Below are positions 51,276 through 59,249 of a stretch of 64,000 nucleotides of DNA, one piece after another. A program made the position numbers and the translations under genes. The notes beneath the pieces were generated by a model. The model did no database searches. It was given only the letters and a program-made list of their open reading frames with translations, and was not told where the DNA came from. Source of the DNA: Opitutus terrae PB90-1. Its GTDB lineage: Bacteria > Verrucomicrobiota > Verrucomicrobiia > Opitutales > Opitutaceae. Every line of letters starts with the position of its first letter. The first letter of the stretch is position 1. The DNA lies in assembly GCF_000019965.1 (NCBI RefSeq), contig NC_010571.1, positions 3,605,001 through 3,669,000 on the forward strand, in the 5' to 3' direction.

Positions 51276-52949
51276 ATGAGTTCAGTCATGCAAGACCTGC
51301 TGGCGCAGTCCTCCTTCGACAAGTTGAAGGAAGGTTCGATTGTCCCCGGCGTCATCACAGAAATCCGCCAGAATGAGGTCGTCGTCGACATCGGCGGCAA
51401 ATCCGAAGGCTTGGTCCCCGCAAACGAGTTCATCGATATCGGCGAGCTGCAAGTTGGCTCCACGATCGAGGTCCTCGTCCAGAAACTCGAAGGCAAGGAC
51501 GGCGCGCCGATCCTGTCGTTCGACCTGGCCGAGCAGAAGAAGAATTGGGACAACATCCTCACCAAGTTCCCTGAGGGCTCCGTCGCGACCGGCCGCGTGA
51601 AGGCCAAGGTCAAGGGCGGCTTGATCGTCTCGATCGGCGTCGACGCCTTCATGCCCGCGTCGCACATCGATGTGCAGCCCCCGAAGAACCTCGATCAATA
51701 CGTCGGCCAGACCTACGATTTCAAGGTTCTCAAAATCAATCTCGAGCGGAAGAACATCGTTCTCTCGCGCCGCGAGCTCATCGAGGAACAGCGCACCAAC
51801 AAGCGTCGCGCGCTGCTCGACTCGATCCAGCCGGGCCAAATCCGCCGTGGCGTGGTCAAGAACATCACCGACTTCGGCGCGTTCATCGACCTCGACGGCA
51901 TGGACGGCCTGCTCCACATCACCGACATGTCGTGGGGCCGCATCTCGCACCCGAGCGAAATGCTCAAGCAGGGCGAGGAAGTTCAGGTCATGATCATCGA
52001 GGTGAACCGCGAGAAGGAACGCGTTTCGCTCGGCCTAAAGCAGACCACGAAGAACCCGTGGGACGAGATCGACCGCAAGTATCCGGTCGGCGCCAAGGTC
52101 CACGGCAAGGTGGTCAACCTGGTGCCCTACGGCGCGTTCGTCGAAATCGAACCCGGCGTCGAAGGCCTCGTGCACATCACCGAGATGTCCTGGACGAAGC
52201 GCATCACCAAGCCCTCCGAGTTGCTCAAGGTCGGCCAGGAGCTCGATGCGGTGGTCCTCGGCATCCAGAAGGAAGAGCAGAAGATCTCGCTCGGCCTGCG
52301 CCAGCTGGAGCCGAATCCGTGGGACATGGTTCGCCACAATTACCCGATCGGTGCGCGCGTGCGCGGCAAGGTCCGCAACATGACGACCTACGGCGCCTTC
52401 ATCGAACTCGAGGAAGGCATCGACGGCATGGTGCACGTCTCCGACATGAGCTGGACCCGCAAGGTCAACCACCCGTCGGAAATCCTGAAGAAGGGCGACG
52501 AAGTGGACGCGATCGTGCTCGACGTGGATCCGCAGCAGCAGCGGATCAGCCTCGGCATGAAGCAGCTCGCCACCGATCCGTGGTCGGACATCGATGCGCA
52601 CTTCCGCATCGGCGACGTCGTTACCGGCACGGTGACGAAGCTGACCTCGTTCGGCGCCTTCGTGGAATTGAAGGACGGCATCGACGGTCTCGTGCACATC
52701 TCGCAGATCAGCGAGGAGCGCATCGACAAGGTGAAGGACGTCCTGAAGCCGGGCCAGCAGGTGACCGCTCGCGTGATCAAGATCGATCGCGAAGAGCGTC
52801 GCCTCGGCCTGTCGATCAAGGCGGCCAACTACTCGGCGGAGCAGCTCGCGGCGGAGACGAACGCCTTCGAGGCGCTCAACCGCAGCAGTGCCGGCACCGA
52901 CATGATGAACCTCGGCGACATCCTCGACGAGGCGTCGAAGAAGGAATAA
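51276..52949 (+). CDS. rpsA: 30S ribosomal protein S1
   Basis: The product is 557 aa, the usual S1 length. ATG 51276 (MSSVMQDLLAQS) is chosen; ATG 51288 is a close alternative. Six S1-type OB domains can be counted: EGSIVPGVITEIRQNEVVVD, the variable second domain, IRRGVVKNITDFGAFIDLDG, VHGKVVNLVPYGAFVEIEPG, VRGKVRNMTTYGAFIELEEG and VTGTVTKLTSFGAFVELKDG, each followed by GLxHIS/GLVHITEMSW-type motifs. It helps the ribosome load mRNA. A strong intrinsic terminator follows at 53057-53086, so it is monocistronic at its 3' end. Confidence 0.98.
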   Translation: MSSVMQDLLAQSSFDKLKEGSIVPGVITEIRQNEVVVDIGGKSEGLVPANEFIDIGELQVGSTIEVLVQKLEGKDGAPILSFDLAEQKKNWDNILTKFPEGSVATGRVKAKVKGGLIVSIGVDAFMPASHIDVQPPKNLDQYVGQTYDFKVLKINLERKNIVLSRRELIEEQRTNKRRALLDSIQPGQIRRGVVKNITDFGAFIDLDGMDGLLHITDMSWGRISHPSEMLKQGEEVQVMIIEVNREKERVSLGLKQTTKNPWDEIDRKYPVGAKVHGKVVNLVPYGAFVEIEPGVEGLVHITEMSWTKRITKPSELLKVGQELDAVVLGIQKEEQKISLGLRQLEPNPWDMVRHNYPIGARVRGKVRNMTTYGAFIELEEGIDGMVHVSDMSWTRKVNHPSEILKKGDEVDAIVLDVDPQQQRISLGMKQLATDPWSDIDAHFRIGDVVTGTVTKLTSFGAFVELKDGIDGLVHISQISEERIDKVKDVLKPGQQVTARVIKIDREERRLGLSIKAANYSAEQLAAETNAFEALNRSSAGTDMMNLGDILDEASKKE

Positions 52950-52963
52950 GCGACCACGCAGCT

Positions 52964-53015
52964 GTAGGGCTGCCGCTTGTCGGCAGCCGCGGCCGGCGGT
53001 GAACGCCGGCCCTAC
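52964..53015. repeat. GTAGGG...CCCTAC twin-hairpin element, compact
   Basis: Hairpin 1 is GGCTGCCG (52968-52975), loop CTTGT, CGGCAGCC. Hairpin 2 is GGCCGGCG (52991-52998), loop GTGAA, CGCCGGCC (to 53011). Compared with 20799-20875, the stems are swapped between the two hairpins while the loop types keep their order. It lies between rpsA and its terminator. Confidence 0.85.
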
Positions 53016-53056
53016 GGCAGCGAAGGGCGTCGCAAGCGACGCCCCTGCAATTCAAA

Positions 53057-53086
53057 GCCGCCCGGAGCAATCCGGGCGGCTTTTTT
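53057..53086 (+). terminator. Rho-independent terminator after rpsA
   Basis: GCCGCCCGGA (53057-53066), loop GCAA, TCCGGGCGGC (53071-53080), followed directly by six T residues. A perfect 10-bp stem with a stable GCAA tetraloop. It is 107 bases after the rpsA stop and lies after a repeat element. It is the one unmistakable intrinsic terminator in the window. Confidence 0.95.
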
Positions 53087-53198
53087 GTGCGTGGGAATCT
53101 GCTCAGGCCCGAGTGGGGATCCACAATACGGGCCATTTGCGCGGATTGCACCGGAATGGCAATTGACGTCCGCTTTCTGCGTTCATCTCCTGCAAGCA

Positions 53199-53753
53199 AT
53201 GAACAAACTGCTGTGGATTTTGTTGCTGTCGACCTCATCCATGCTCTTCGCAGCGACCCCGTATGTCGGTGCGAATGCCGGTTACATGCTGGATAGTGAG
53301 ACCGGCTTTTATAGCGCACGCATGGGGCTCGATTTCGCGCGACGGGGAATTGTGGTCCATGCGCTTGAGGGGGAAATCGGCTACAGCCGCACTCGTTCAG
53401 ATCAACGCGATCCAATGATTCCACCGCAATATTGGACCACTGCTCGATCCGAGATGACCTCGTTCCTGCTGAACTATCGGGCGACTCTGGAGCCGAGCGC
53501 GAGCCGGTTCAGCTACTCGCTTGGGGGAGGTCTCGGCACGACCCGCTGGAACGTTTCACAAGGCAGATTCGAAGACCGCAAAGAAGCCTTCACTCTTCAA
53601 GCACGCGGCGGCGTGGAGTATGCGATGACCCCGAAGATCCGACTAGGCGCAGCGGTGCGATATCTGTGGTTCGACGAGATCACGTTTTTCAGCCGCGACT
53701 ACGGCTCAAGTGACGACGTCGTTCTGGAAACGGCGATTCGCATCGCGTTCTGA
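53199..53753 (+). CDS. Small outer membrane beta-barrel-like protein
   Basis: The product is 184 aa. ATG 53199 gives a signal peptide (MNKLLWILLLSTSSMLFAAT). The mature part alternates short amphipathic strands (FYSARMGLDFARRGIVVHALEGEIGYSRT, TSFLLNYRATLEP, FSYSLGGGLGTTRWNVSQG, FTLQARGGVEYAMTPKIRLGAAVRYLWF) and ends in LETAIRIAF with a terminal aromatic, the classical BAM signal. It fits an eight-stranded OmpA/OmpW-like barrel. No peptidoglycan-binding domain. It stands alone. Confidence 0.88.
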   Translation: MNKLLWILLLSTSSMLFAATPYVGANAGYMLDSETGFYSARMGLDFARRGIVVHALEGEIGYSRTRSDQRDPMIPPQYWTTARSEMTSFLLNYRATLEPSASRFSYSLGGGLGTTRWNVSQGRFEDRKEAFTLQARGGVEYAMTPKIRLGAAVRYLWFDEITFFSRDYGSSDDVVLETAIRIAF

Positions 53754-53926
53754 CGGTCCAGTCCGCGGAAGAAGACAGGTTTGCCGATGGATCTTCATCG
53801 GCAGGGGTTAGTTTCCTCCGCTGTTCGCGGTCATCCCGGCGGTTTTATGTGAGACGATGCCAAGGCCCGGTTCGGCACTCGCGGAATCGGGATTGTCGCG
53901 GCGAGTCCTTTGCAGAAACTGGGGCA

Positions 53927-55750
53927 GTGCACTTCCACCCCGGATCCGTTCGACGCGGAATAGTCGGTTGCGTGCTCATGCTCCTTTCCGCTGCGGCGGC
54001 TTTCCCCGCGAAGGAGCCACAGTGGTTGCGGGTTTCGGCGCCGGAATTCACCGTGATCACGACGCTGTCGGAGAAGGAGGCCGTGGCGTGGGCGGGCGAG
54101 TTCGCGCAGTTCATCGGGGCGTTGCAGGGATTCATCCCCGTCAACCCGCAACGATTGCCGCGGCTGACGATCGTGGTCTTTGGTCGCGAGCGCGAGTTTG
54201 CGGACTACCGTCCGCTCGGCGACGATATCAAGGTTCAGGAGGTGGCCGGCTTCTTCGCCCGCCGTGATTCCTGGGCCGTGGCTGGGCTGGCGAAGAACGA
54301 CTGGAACGAGCGCACGAAGGCGACCATCTTTCACGAAGGGACGCATTGGTTCCTGAGTGCGTTCGAGCTGCCGAACCCGGTGTGGCTAGAGGAGGGGCTC
54401 GCGGAAGTGTTTTCGACGTTCGCCATCGGCAAGAAGAAGATCTCGTGGGGCCGGGCGATCGAAGATCATGTGATGGTGCTGAATGAGCTGCCGCCAATGC
54501 CGCTGGAAAAACTGCTGTTCATCAGTGAAGGCAGTCTGTTCACCGGAGGCGAAGAGGGCGCGGTGCGGACCGGCATGGCGTATGCGCAATCCTGGGCCTT
54601 CGTGCACTACCTGATGTTCGGCCAAAACGATGCGCCGCGCGGGGCGATGATGGCCTATGTGCGAGCGCTGCGGACCGCGACCCATCCGGACGAAGCGTTT
54701 CGCCAAGCGTTTGGCCAGGACTATGCGACGATGGATGAGAAGCTGCGCCGATATCTTCGCGGCGGACGCTATTATGTAGCGGAGAGGCCACCCGCGACGT
54801 TGGCCGAACTGCGCGCGGAACCTGCGAGTGTGGCGGACGTGGAGGACGCTTTGGCGCGGCTCTGTCTCGGCGGGCGTCGCATGGGCGAGGCGCTGGCGCA
54901 CGCGAACCACGTGCTCGCGGCTGCGGGTGACAGTGCTGTCCCCTTCGAGTTGCTGGGGCAGGTGCATCTGGAGCGGGGCAATCGGCCGATGGCGCAGGCG
55001 GCGTTCGAACAGGCCGTGGCGCGGAAATCGCTGGATTTCCGTCCCTACTACGAAATCGCGCGCGCTCGACACGCCGGCTCGGCGCAACCCGACGGGAGTC
55101 TCGGCGATGTGTCGCCGGTAGAAGCCCGCAAGATCGCCAACGGCTACGAGCGCGCCATTAACCTGAACGCGCGCTACCGGCCGGCGTACGAAGGCCTCGC
55201 GGGCGTCGTCGAACTCACCCCGGCGGGCAATCCCCAAGATCTGGCGTTCCTGCAACAAGGCGTGCTGCTGTTCCCCGACAATGGAATGATCCGGCTGGGC
55301 TTGGCCGTCGTAGAAAAGCGCGACGGCGACGCGACCAAGGCGGCGATGTTGCTGAACGAAGTGCTCGAGTCGGAAAAACCCCAGCCGGTTCACGTCCGCA
55401 ACTATGCGCATCGGCTCGAAACGGCGTGGCTCGAACGCGACGTCTTTGGCCAAACGGACGCGTTGGTGAAGGAGAAGAAGTTTGCGGAGGCTTTGGCGCT
55501 GCTCGACCAGCGCGCCGCGGAGAATAACACGCTGCGTTTCCTGCGACGGGTTCGGGTCACACGGCAGAACATTCAGAATACGCAGCGCCTCGAGGTGGTG
55601 CGCGAGGCTTGGGAAGGCCGGCAGTGGACGGAAGTGCGCCGACTCATCAACGAAATCCTCGAGTCCGACGCCTCACCGGTGCTGAAAGCCCAGATGCGTC
55701 GCCGGCTGGACGACTTGGATCGTCGCGGATTGGGTAAGCCCAAGGAGTAG
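53927..55750 (+). CDS. Exported HExxH metallopeptidase-like protein with TPRs
   Basis: The product is 607 aa from GTG 53927, chosen because a signal sequence follows directly (RRGIVGCVLMLLSAAAAFPA); the start is uncertain. The domain at about 30-290 is peptidase-MA/DUF1570-like: the zinc motif is His136-Glu-Gly-Thr-His140, with a downstream third-ligand glutamate in PNPVWLEEGLAEVFS. From about 300 to 600 there are TPR-like helical repeats (PFELLGQVHLERGNRPMAQAAFEQAVARK, YERAINLNARYRPAYEGLA). It is probably periplasmic. The substrate is unknown. Confidence 0.88.
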   Translation: MHFHPGSVRRGIVGCVLMLLSAAAAFPAKEPQWLRVSAPEFTVITTLSEKEAVAWAGEFAQFIGALQGFIPVNPQRLPRLTIVVFGREREFADYRPLGDDIKVQEVAGFFARRDSWAVAGLAKNDWNERTKATIFHEGTHWFLSAFELPNPVWLEEGLAEVFSTFAIGKKKISWGRAIEDHVMVLNELPPMPLEKLLFISEGSLFTGGEEGAVRTGMAYAQSWAFVHYLMFGQNDAPRGAMMAYVRALRTATHPDEAFRQAFGQDYATMDEKLRRYLRGGRYYVAERPPATLAELRAEPASVADVEDALARLCLGGRRMGEALAHANHVLAAAGDSAVPFELLGQVHLERGNRPMAQAAFEQAVARKSLDFRPYYEIARARHAGSAQPDGSLGDVSPVEARKIANGYERAINLNARYRPAYEGLAGVVELTPAGNPQDLAFLQQGVLLFPDNGMIRLGLAVVEKRDGDATKAAMLLNEVLESEKPQPVHVRNYAHRLETAWLERDVFGQTDALVKEKKFAEALALLDQRAAENNTLRFLRRVRVTRQNIQNTQRLEVVREAWEGRQWTEVRRLINEILESDASPVLKAQMRRRLDDLDRRGLGKPKE

Positions 55751-55893
55751 TTGGCCCGCTCTCGTCCAACTGCGCGGCCAGCATCGTGTGTCGCCGGAGG
55801 GGCGCTCTTGTTGGCACCCTGCCATGCAGCCGATACGGCCTGGTCCTACCGTAAGGCGGCCGACGATCCGCGCTGACCGGCACGACCGTGGCG

Positions 55894-56238
55894 TCAGGAG
55901 CCTCGGCGTTTCCGTCGTTTGCGGGCCGGCGCCTTGCCGTCAGGCGAACTCGAGTTCGCGCTCCCGGCGCCGGGCTTCAGCTTCGACTTTTTTCCCGCGT
56001 CCGACGCTGTCGCGGACGACTTTTGCTTCGGCGCGAGACTTTCGAAATCGAGCGGGCTGATCGTTCCAAGGGCTGCATTCTTCATGCTCGCGGCGAGCAC
56101 CCGGCCCACCAACGCGCCAATGGGACCCGCCACGAACAGTCCGACCACCTGACTGTCCTGATCCGCTGACTCAGCCGGCATCGAACCCAGCGGTAGCCCG
56201 GAATCAGCCGAGGGATGTGGACGACGGCGATAGCTCAT
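55894..56238 (-). CDS. Small protein with one hydrophobic Gly-rich segment and basic tail
   Basis: The product is 114 aa. A Gly-rich hydrophobic helix (about 31-50, VVGLFVAGPIGALVGRVLAA) suggests membrane insertion or oligomerisation. The C-terminus is Ser/Lys-rich and ends in ARKRRKRRGS, a strongly basic tail that could bind nucleic acid or phospholipid. Codon use is like the neighbours'. I know no homologue. It is possible that the gene is not real; its length, coding-like bias in third positions and distinct domain features give moderate support. It is convergent with the metallopeptidase gene and divergent from the SDR gene. Confidence 0.5.
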   Translation of the reverse strand: MSYRRRPHPSADSGLPLGSMPAESADQDSQVVGLFVAGPIGALVGRVLAASMKNAALGTISPLDFESLAPKQKSSATASDAGKKSKLKPGAGSANSSSPDGKAPARKRRKRRGS

Positions 56239-56509
56239 GGTCGATGGATGTCAGACCCATCTCTGACAGAGTGCGGAATCGCGTGCGGGTTCCGCTGGGG
56301 AACGAAATCGTTCGGCTGCGCGTGCGGCGAGCCACGCCGGACGTTGGACGTGCGGATTGCGCGCCTGCTCCGCCGTAAAGTTGCAGTTCGCGGCGGTGAT
56401 CCCGGCGTTCCCGGCGGGTCCGGCAAGGAGCGCCATTTCTTAAGCAACCGCGCTCAACCGCTTGTGCACAGCGCGTCGTTCCCGGCACGACGGTAGCTTG
56501 GCCACGGCC

Positions 56510-57379
56510 ATGAAACCCACGCACACCAGACCCGAAATGACGCTGATCACCGGCGCATCGAGTGGAATCGGACTGGCCTTGGCCCGCGAATTCGCTCGCC
56601 ACGGGCACCCGCTGGCGATCGTCGCGCCGGTCGAGCCCGAATTGCACGAGATCGCCGCGAAGTTGACCGCTGAGTTTGGCGTCACCGTGCTGCCGATCGC
56701 CAAGGATCTCGCGCAGGAGACGGCCGCGGACGAGATCTTCGATGCGCTGATCAACGCGGGCGTATCGATCGAGATCCTGGTCAACAACGCCGGCTTGGGT
56801 CAGCGGGGAAATTTCTGGGAGACGCCGCTCGACCGCGACATCGAGATCTTGCGCGTCAACATCGAAGCGGCCCTTCGGCTGACGAAACGGTTTCTCTCAC
56901 CGATGATCGAGCGCAAGCGCGGCCGGATCCTCAACACCGCCTCGATCGCCGGATTCGAGCCGGGGCCGTTGCTGGCGGTTTATCATGCCTCGAAGGCCTT
57001 CGTGCTTTCGTGGTCCGAGGCGCTCGCGACCGAACTGCAGGATGCCGACAGCGGTGTCACGCTTACCACGCTGTGCCCCGGGCCGGTCGACACGGACTTC
57101 TTCCCCAAAGCGGACATGGTTGACACGAAGGTTTTTCAAAAGGGGAACGTGATGAGCCCGCAGGAAGTCGCCGAGACGGCCTACGAGGCGTTGATGAAAG
57201 GCGAGCGCGTGATCGTGCCCGGTGCGATGAACAAGGCGATTGTCGCGGGGCGGCGGATGATGCCGATTTCGGCGCAAGCCCGGATGAACGAGAAGATGTA
57301 TGAGGAAGTCGCACCGGAAGACCGCAAACGCGAGCGGGGTGACATTGAAGAAAAAGAAGCAGCCCGCCGCGGCGAATGA
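56510..57379 (+). CDS. Short-chain dehydrogenase/reductase
   Basis: The product is 289 aa. ATG 56510 is chosen because it places the coenzyme motif TGASSGIG at residues 14-21. It continues with NNAG, a serine in NTASIAGFEPG, and the catalytic Tyr158-x-x-x-Lys162 (VYHASKAF). The TGxxxGxG and NNAGLGQRG patterns fit classical SDRs close to the DltE/YqjQ group. The C-terminal ~60 residues are charged (KRERGDIEEKEAARRGE). Cofactor preference (NADP+ or NAD+) cannot be settled. The substrate is unknown. Confidence 0.93.
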   Translation: MKPTHTRPEMTLITGASSGIGLALAREFARHGHPLAIVAPVEPELHEIAAKLTAEFGVTVLPIAKDLAQETAADEIFDALINAGVSIEILVNNAGLGQRGNFWETPLDRDIEILRVNIEAALRLTKRFLSPMIERKRGRILNTASIAGFEPGPLLAVYHASKAFVLSWSEALATELQDADSGVTLTTLCPGPVDTDFFPKADMVDTKVFQKGNVMSPQEVAETAYEALMKGERVIVPGAMNKAIVAGRRMMPISAQARMNEKMYEEVAPEDRKRERGDIEEKEAARRGE

Positions 57380-57422
57380 TCGCGCCTTAGCGCACTGAAC
57401 CAAAACCACCCGGGGAGTTCGC

Positions 57423-57642
57423 ATGGAGCCAACACCCGACCAGAAGAAACGCGAGAGCAGCGCCAAGCCGAAGAGCGGGAAAACCGACGGCCGCGGCAAT
57501 CAACCGGCTGATCACGCTGCTCAGCGCCGTCGGGGCGAAGCTGAGCGTCCAGGAAGTGCATGATTCCTCCCTCGATCCCCTGCGCAAAGACGTGGCACCC
57601 GAGCAGGTACTGGAACGGCTCGATCGCGTGGACGGGGAGTAG
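57423..57642 (+). pseudogene. Small protein gene interrupted by a frameshift
   Basis: From ATG 57423 the frame gives MEPTPDQKKRESSAKPKSGK and then out-of-character sequence to a stop near 57563. One frame over, the sequence from about 57490 to the TAG at 57640-57642 reads AINRLITLLSAVGAKLSVQE, then VHDSSLDPLRKDVAPEQVLERLDRVDGE. The two parts join if one base is removed near 57485-57495, giving about 73 aa: a charged N-terminus and an alpha-helical C-terminus. Total length 220 bases is one more than a multiple of three. Either a recent mutation or a sequencing slip. Confidence 0.5.
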
Positions 57643-57690
57643 GCCGTGGCTGGCATGAAACGAGACGCGCGTGAGTCTTGGGAGTTCGCC

Positions 57691-57731
57691 GGGCTCAGCG
57701 AGCCGGCGCTGAGCTCAGCGACCTCGGCTAC
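57691..57731. repeat. GTAGCCGAG-type palindromic element before desaturase
   Basis: GGCTC-AGC-GAGCC (57692-57704) is followed by the perfect 12-bp palindrome GCTGAGCTCAGC (57708-57719) and CGGCTAC at the right end. On the minus strand this begins GTAGCCGAGGTC, as does the element at 59126. It lies just upstream of the desaturase start. Confidence 0.65.
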
Positions 57732-57816
57732 GGGTCGCTCGCGACGGAATAATTTCTCCGGATTCCAGCACGATTGCGCTCGCGCGACGGACAATTGCCG
57801 CCACGGTGTGCGCACC

Positions 57817-58998
57817 ATGCCGTTTCGGATTCCTACTGCCCGCATTAACTGGACGAATAGCTCGTTCCTGATCGGGACCGCTTTCGTCACCTGCACCGCG
57901 GTGCCGCTTTACCTCTGGCACTTCGGCTTGGACGCGTTTCAGCTCACCCTGTTTCTCGCGTTCGTCATCGGCACCGGGCTGAGCATCACGTTGGGATATC
58001 ATCGGCTTTTCGCTCACATCGCGTTCCAGGCCAAATGGCCGGTGCGATTGGTCACGCTGCTGTTCGGGGCTGCGGCCTTTGAGAACAATGCACTCGCGTG
58101 GGTTTCCGATCACCGACGGCACCACAAGCACGTCGACCACGACGACGATCCTTATGACATCAGCAAGGGGTTCTGGCACGCACACATCGGCTGGATCCTC
58201 TTCAAGCTCGATCCCGAGCCGCCGTGGGACAACGTGAACGATCTGCGCAAGGACCCGCTGGTGATGTGGCAGGTGCGTTGGTACGTGCCGATCGCGGTCG
58301 GCGTGGGTTTCGTGCTCCCCGCCGCGCTGGGCTACCTCTACTCGGGCTGGGCGGGTGCGCTCGGAGCCTTTCTGCTCGCGGGGGTCGCGCGCGTCACCGC
58401 GGTGCAGCACATGACATTTTTCATCAACTCCCTTTGCCATACGGTCGGCCGGCAGCCGTATTCCGACCGCTGCAGTGCGCGCGACAGCTGGGTCATGGCG
58501 CTGTTTACGTTTGGCGAGGGCTACCACAACTATCACCACGAGTTTCAGCACGACTACCGCAACGGCGTGAAGTGGTGGCAATGGGATCCGACCAAATGGA
58601 CGATCTGGACGCTCGAGAAGCTGGGACTCGTCGAGGGGCTCCGCCGCGTACCCGAGGAGAAGATCCTTCTCTCGCAGCTCGCCGACACGCGGCGACGCTT
58701 GAATGCCCGGTTGGCCAGCGGCCATCCGCACCTCAACGAACGGCTGCGCGACATGCTCCAGCGGTCCGACGCGAAACTTCATCAACTCGGCGAACGCTGG
58801 GCGGCTTTGAAATCCGAATACGCGGCCAAGGCCGGGGCGCTGAAGGCGGAATACGCCGAGAAGGCGGGAGCGCTGAAGGCCGAGTACGCGGAGCGGGCCA
58901 ACACGCAATTGGCGGAGGCGCGCGCGGCGCTGGCCGAAATGCGGCGGGAGATCGCCGCGGCGCTCTCGCTCCTCGAGCGCGCGGGTGCGACGACCTAG
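57817..58998 (+). CDS. Membrane fatty acid (acyl-CoA type) desaturase with repeat-containing coiled-coil tail
   Basis: The product is 393 aa. ATG 57817 is chosen since MPFRIPTARINWTNSSFLIG is the usual N-terminus; an upstream ATG would cross a palindromic repeat. There are four membrane helices and the three histidine boxes of delta-9-type desaturases: His62-RLFA-His67, HRRHH at 99-103, and HNYHH about residue 240. The catalytic domain ends near 280. The tail (about 285-393) is unusual: predicted coiled coil with three 11-residue repeats of consensus ALKxEYAxKAG (58804-58902). The electron donor is not adjacent. Introduces a double bond into fatty acyl chains at the inner membrane. Confidence 0.93.
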   Translation: MPFRIPTARINWTNSSFLIGTAFVTCTAVPLYLWHFGLDAFQLTLFLAFVIGTGLSITLGYHRLFAHIAFQAKWPVRLVTLLFGAAAFENNALAWVSDHRRHHKHVDHDDDPYDISKGFWHAHIGWILFKLDPEPPWDNVNDLRKDPLVMWQVRWYVPIAVGVGFVLPAALGYLYSGWAGALGAFLLAGVARVTAVQHMTFFINSLCHTVGRQPYSDRCSARDSWVMALFTFGEGYHNYHHEFQHDYRNGVKWWQWDPTKWTIWTLEKLGLVEGLRRVPEEKILLSQLADTRRRLNARLASGHPHLNERLRDMLQRSDAKLHQLGERWAALKSEYAAKAGALKAEYAEKAGALKAEYAERANTQLAEARAALAEMRREIAAALSLLERAGATT

Positions 58999-59095
58999 CG
59001 CGCCGTGACGGCGCGCCAGTTGAAGATCAAAGTTTAGGTTTAAGAACACCAATCCGGCTGGTGGTCCTCGCGTGCTCGCCCGTGTCCGGATAGAG

Positions 59096-59150
59096 ACGCG
59101 GCGCCCTCGCCGCGTTGGGTTAAATGTAGCCGAGGTCGCCGACCCCGGCG
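59096..59150. repeat. CCCT-loop hairpin plus GTAGCCGAG element
   Basis: ACGCGGCG (59096-59103), loop CCCT, CGCCGCGT (to 59115), then a GTAGCCGAGGTC-GCC-GACCCCGG stretch from 59126. The CCCT loop is the one seen at 50960. The right-hand CTAC end is not clean. It lies between the desaturase gene and the convergent cardiolipin synthase gene. Confidence 0.7.
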
Positions 59151-59249
59151 CCGGCCTCATCCTCCTTCGCTGAAGCTACGGAGGACGAGCCAACGCCGGC
59201 TAAACTTCAACTTTCCACTTAAACTCTGCTCTGAACGAGCGCCGCGCGT

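Noticed and set aside
20799-53015. CRISPR array
   Set aside because: The repeated elements are dispersed palindromes in separate intergenic gaps, not regularly spaced direct repeats with spacers; no cas gene is present.
56239-56509. Small open frames on both strands in the gap before the SDR gene
   Set aside because: Cys/Arg-rich, no conserved-looking domain, and overlapping each other; most likely non-coding.
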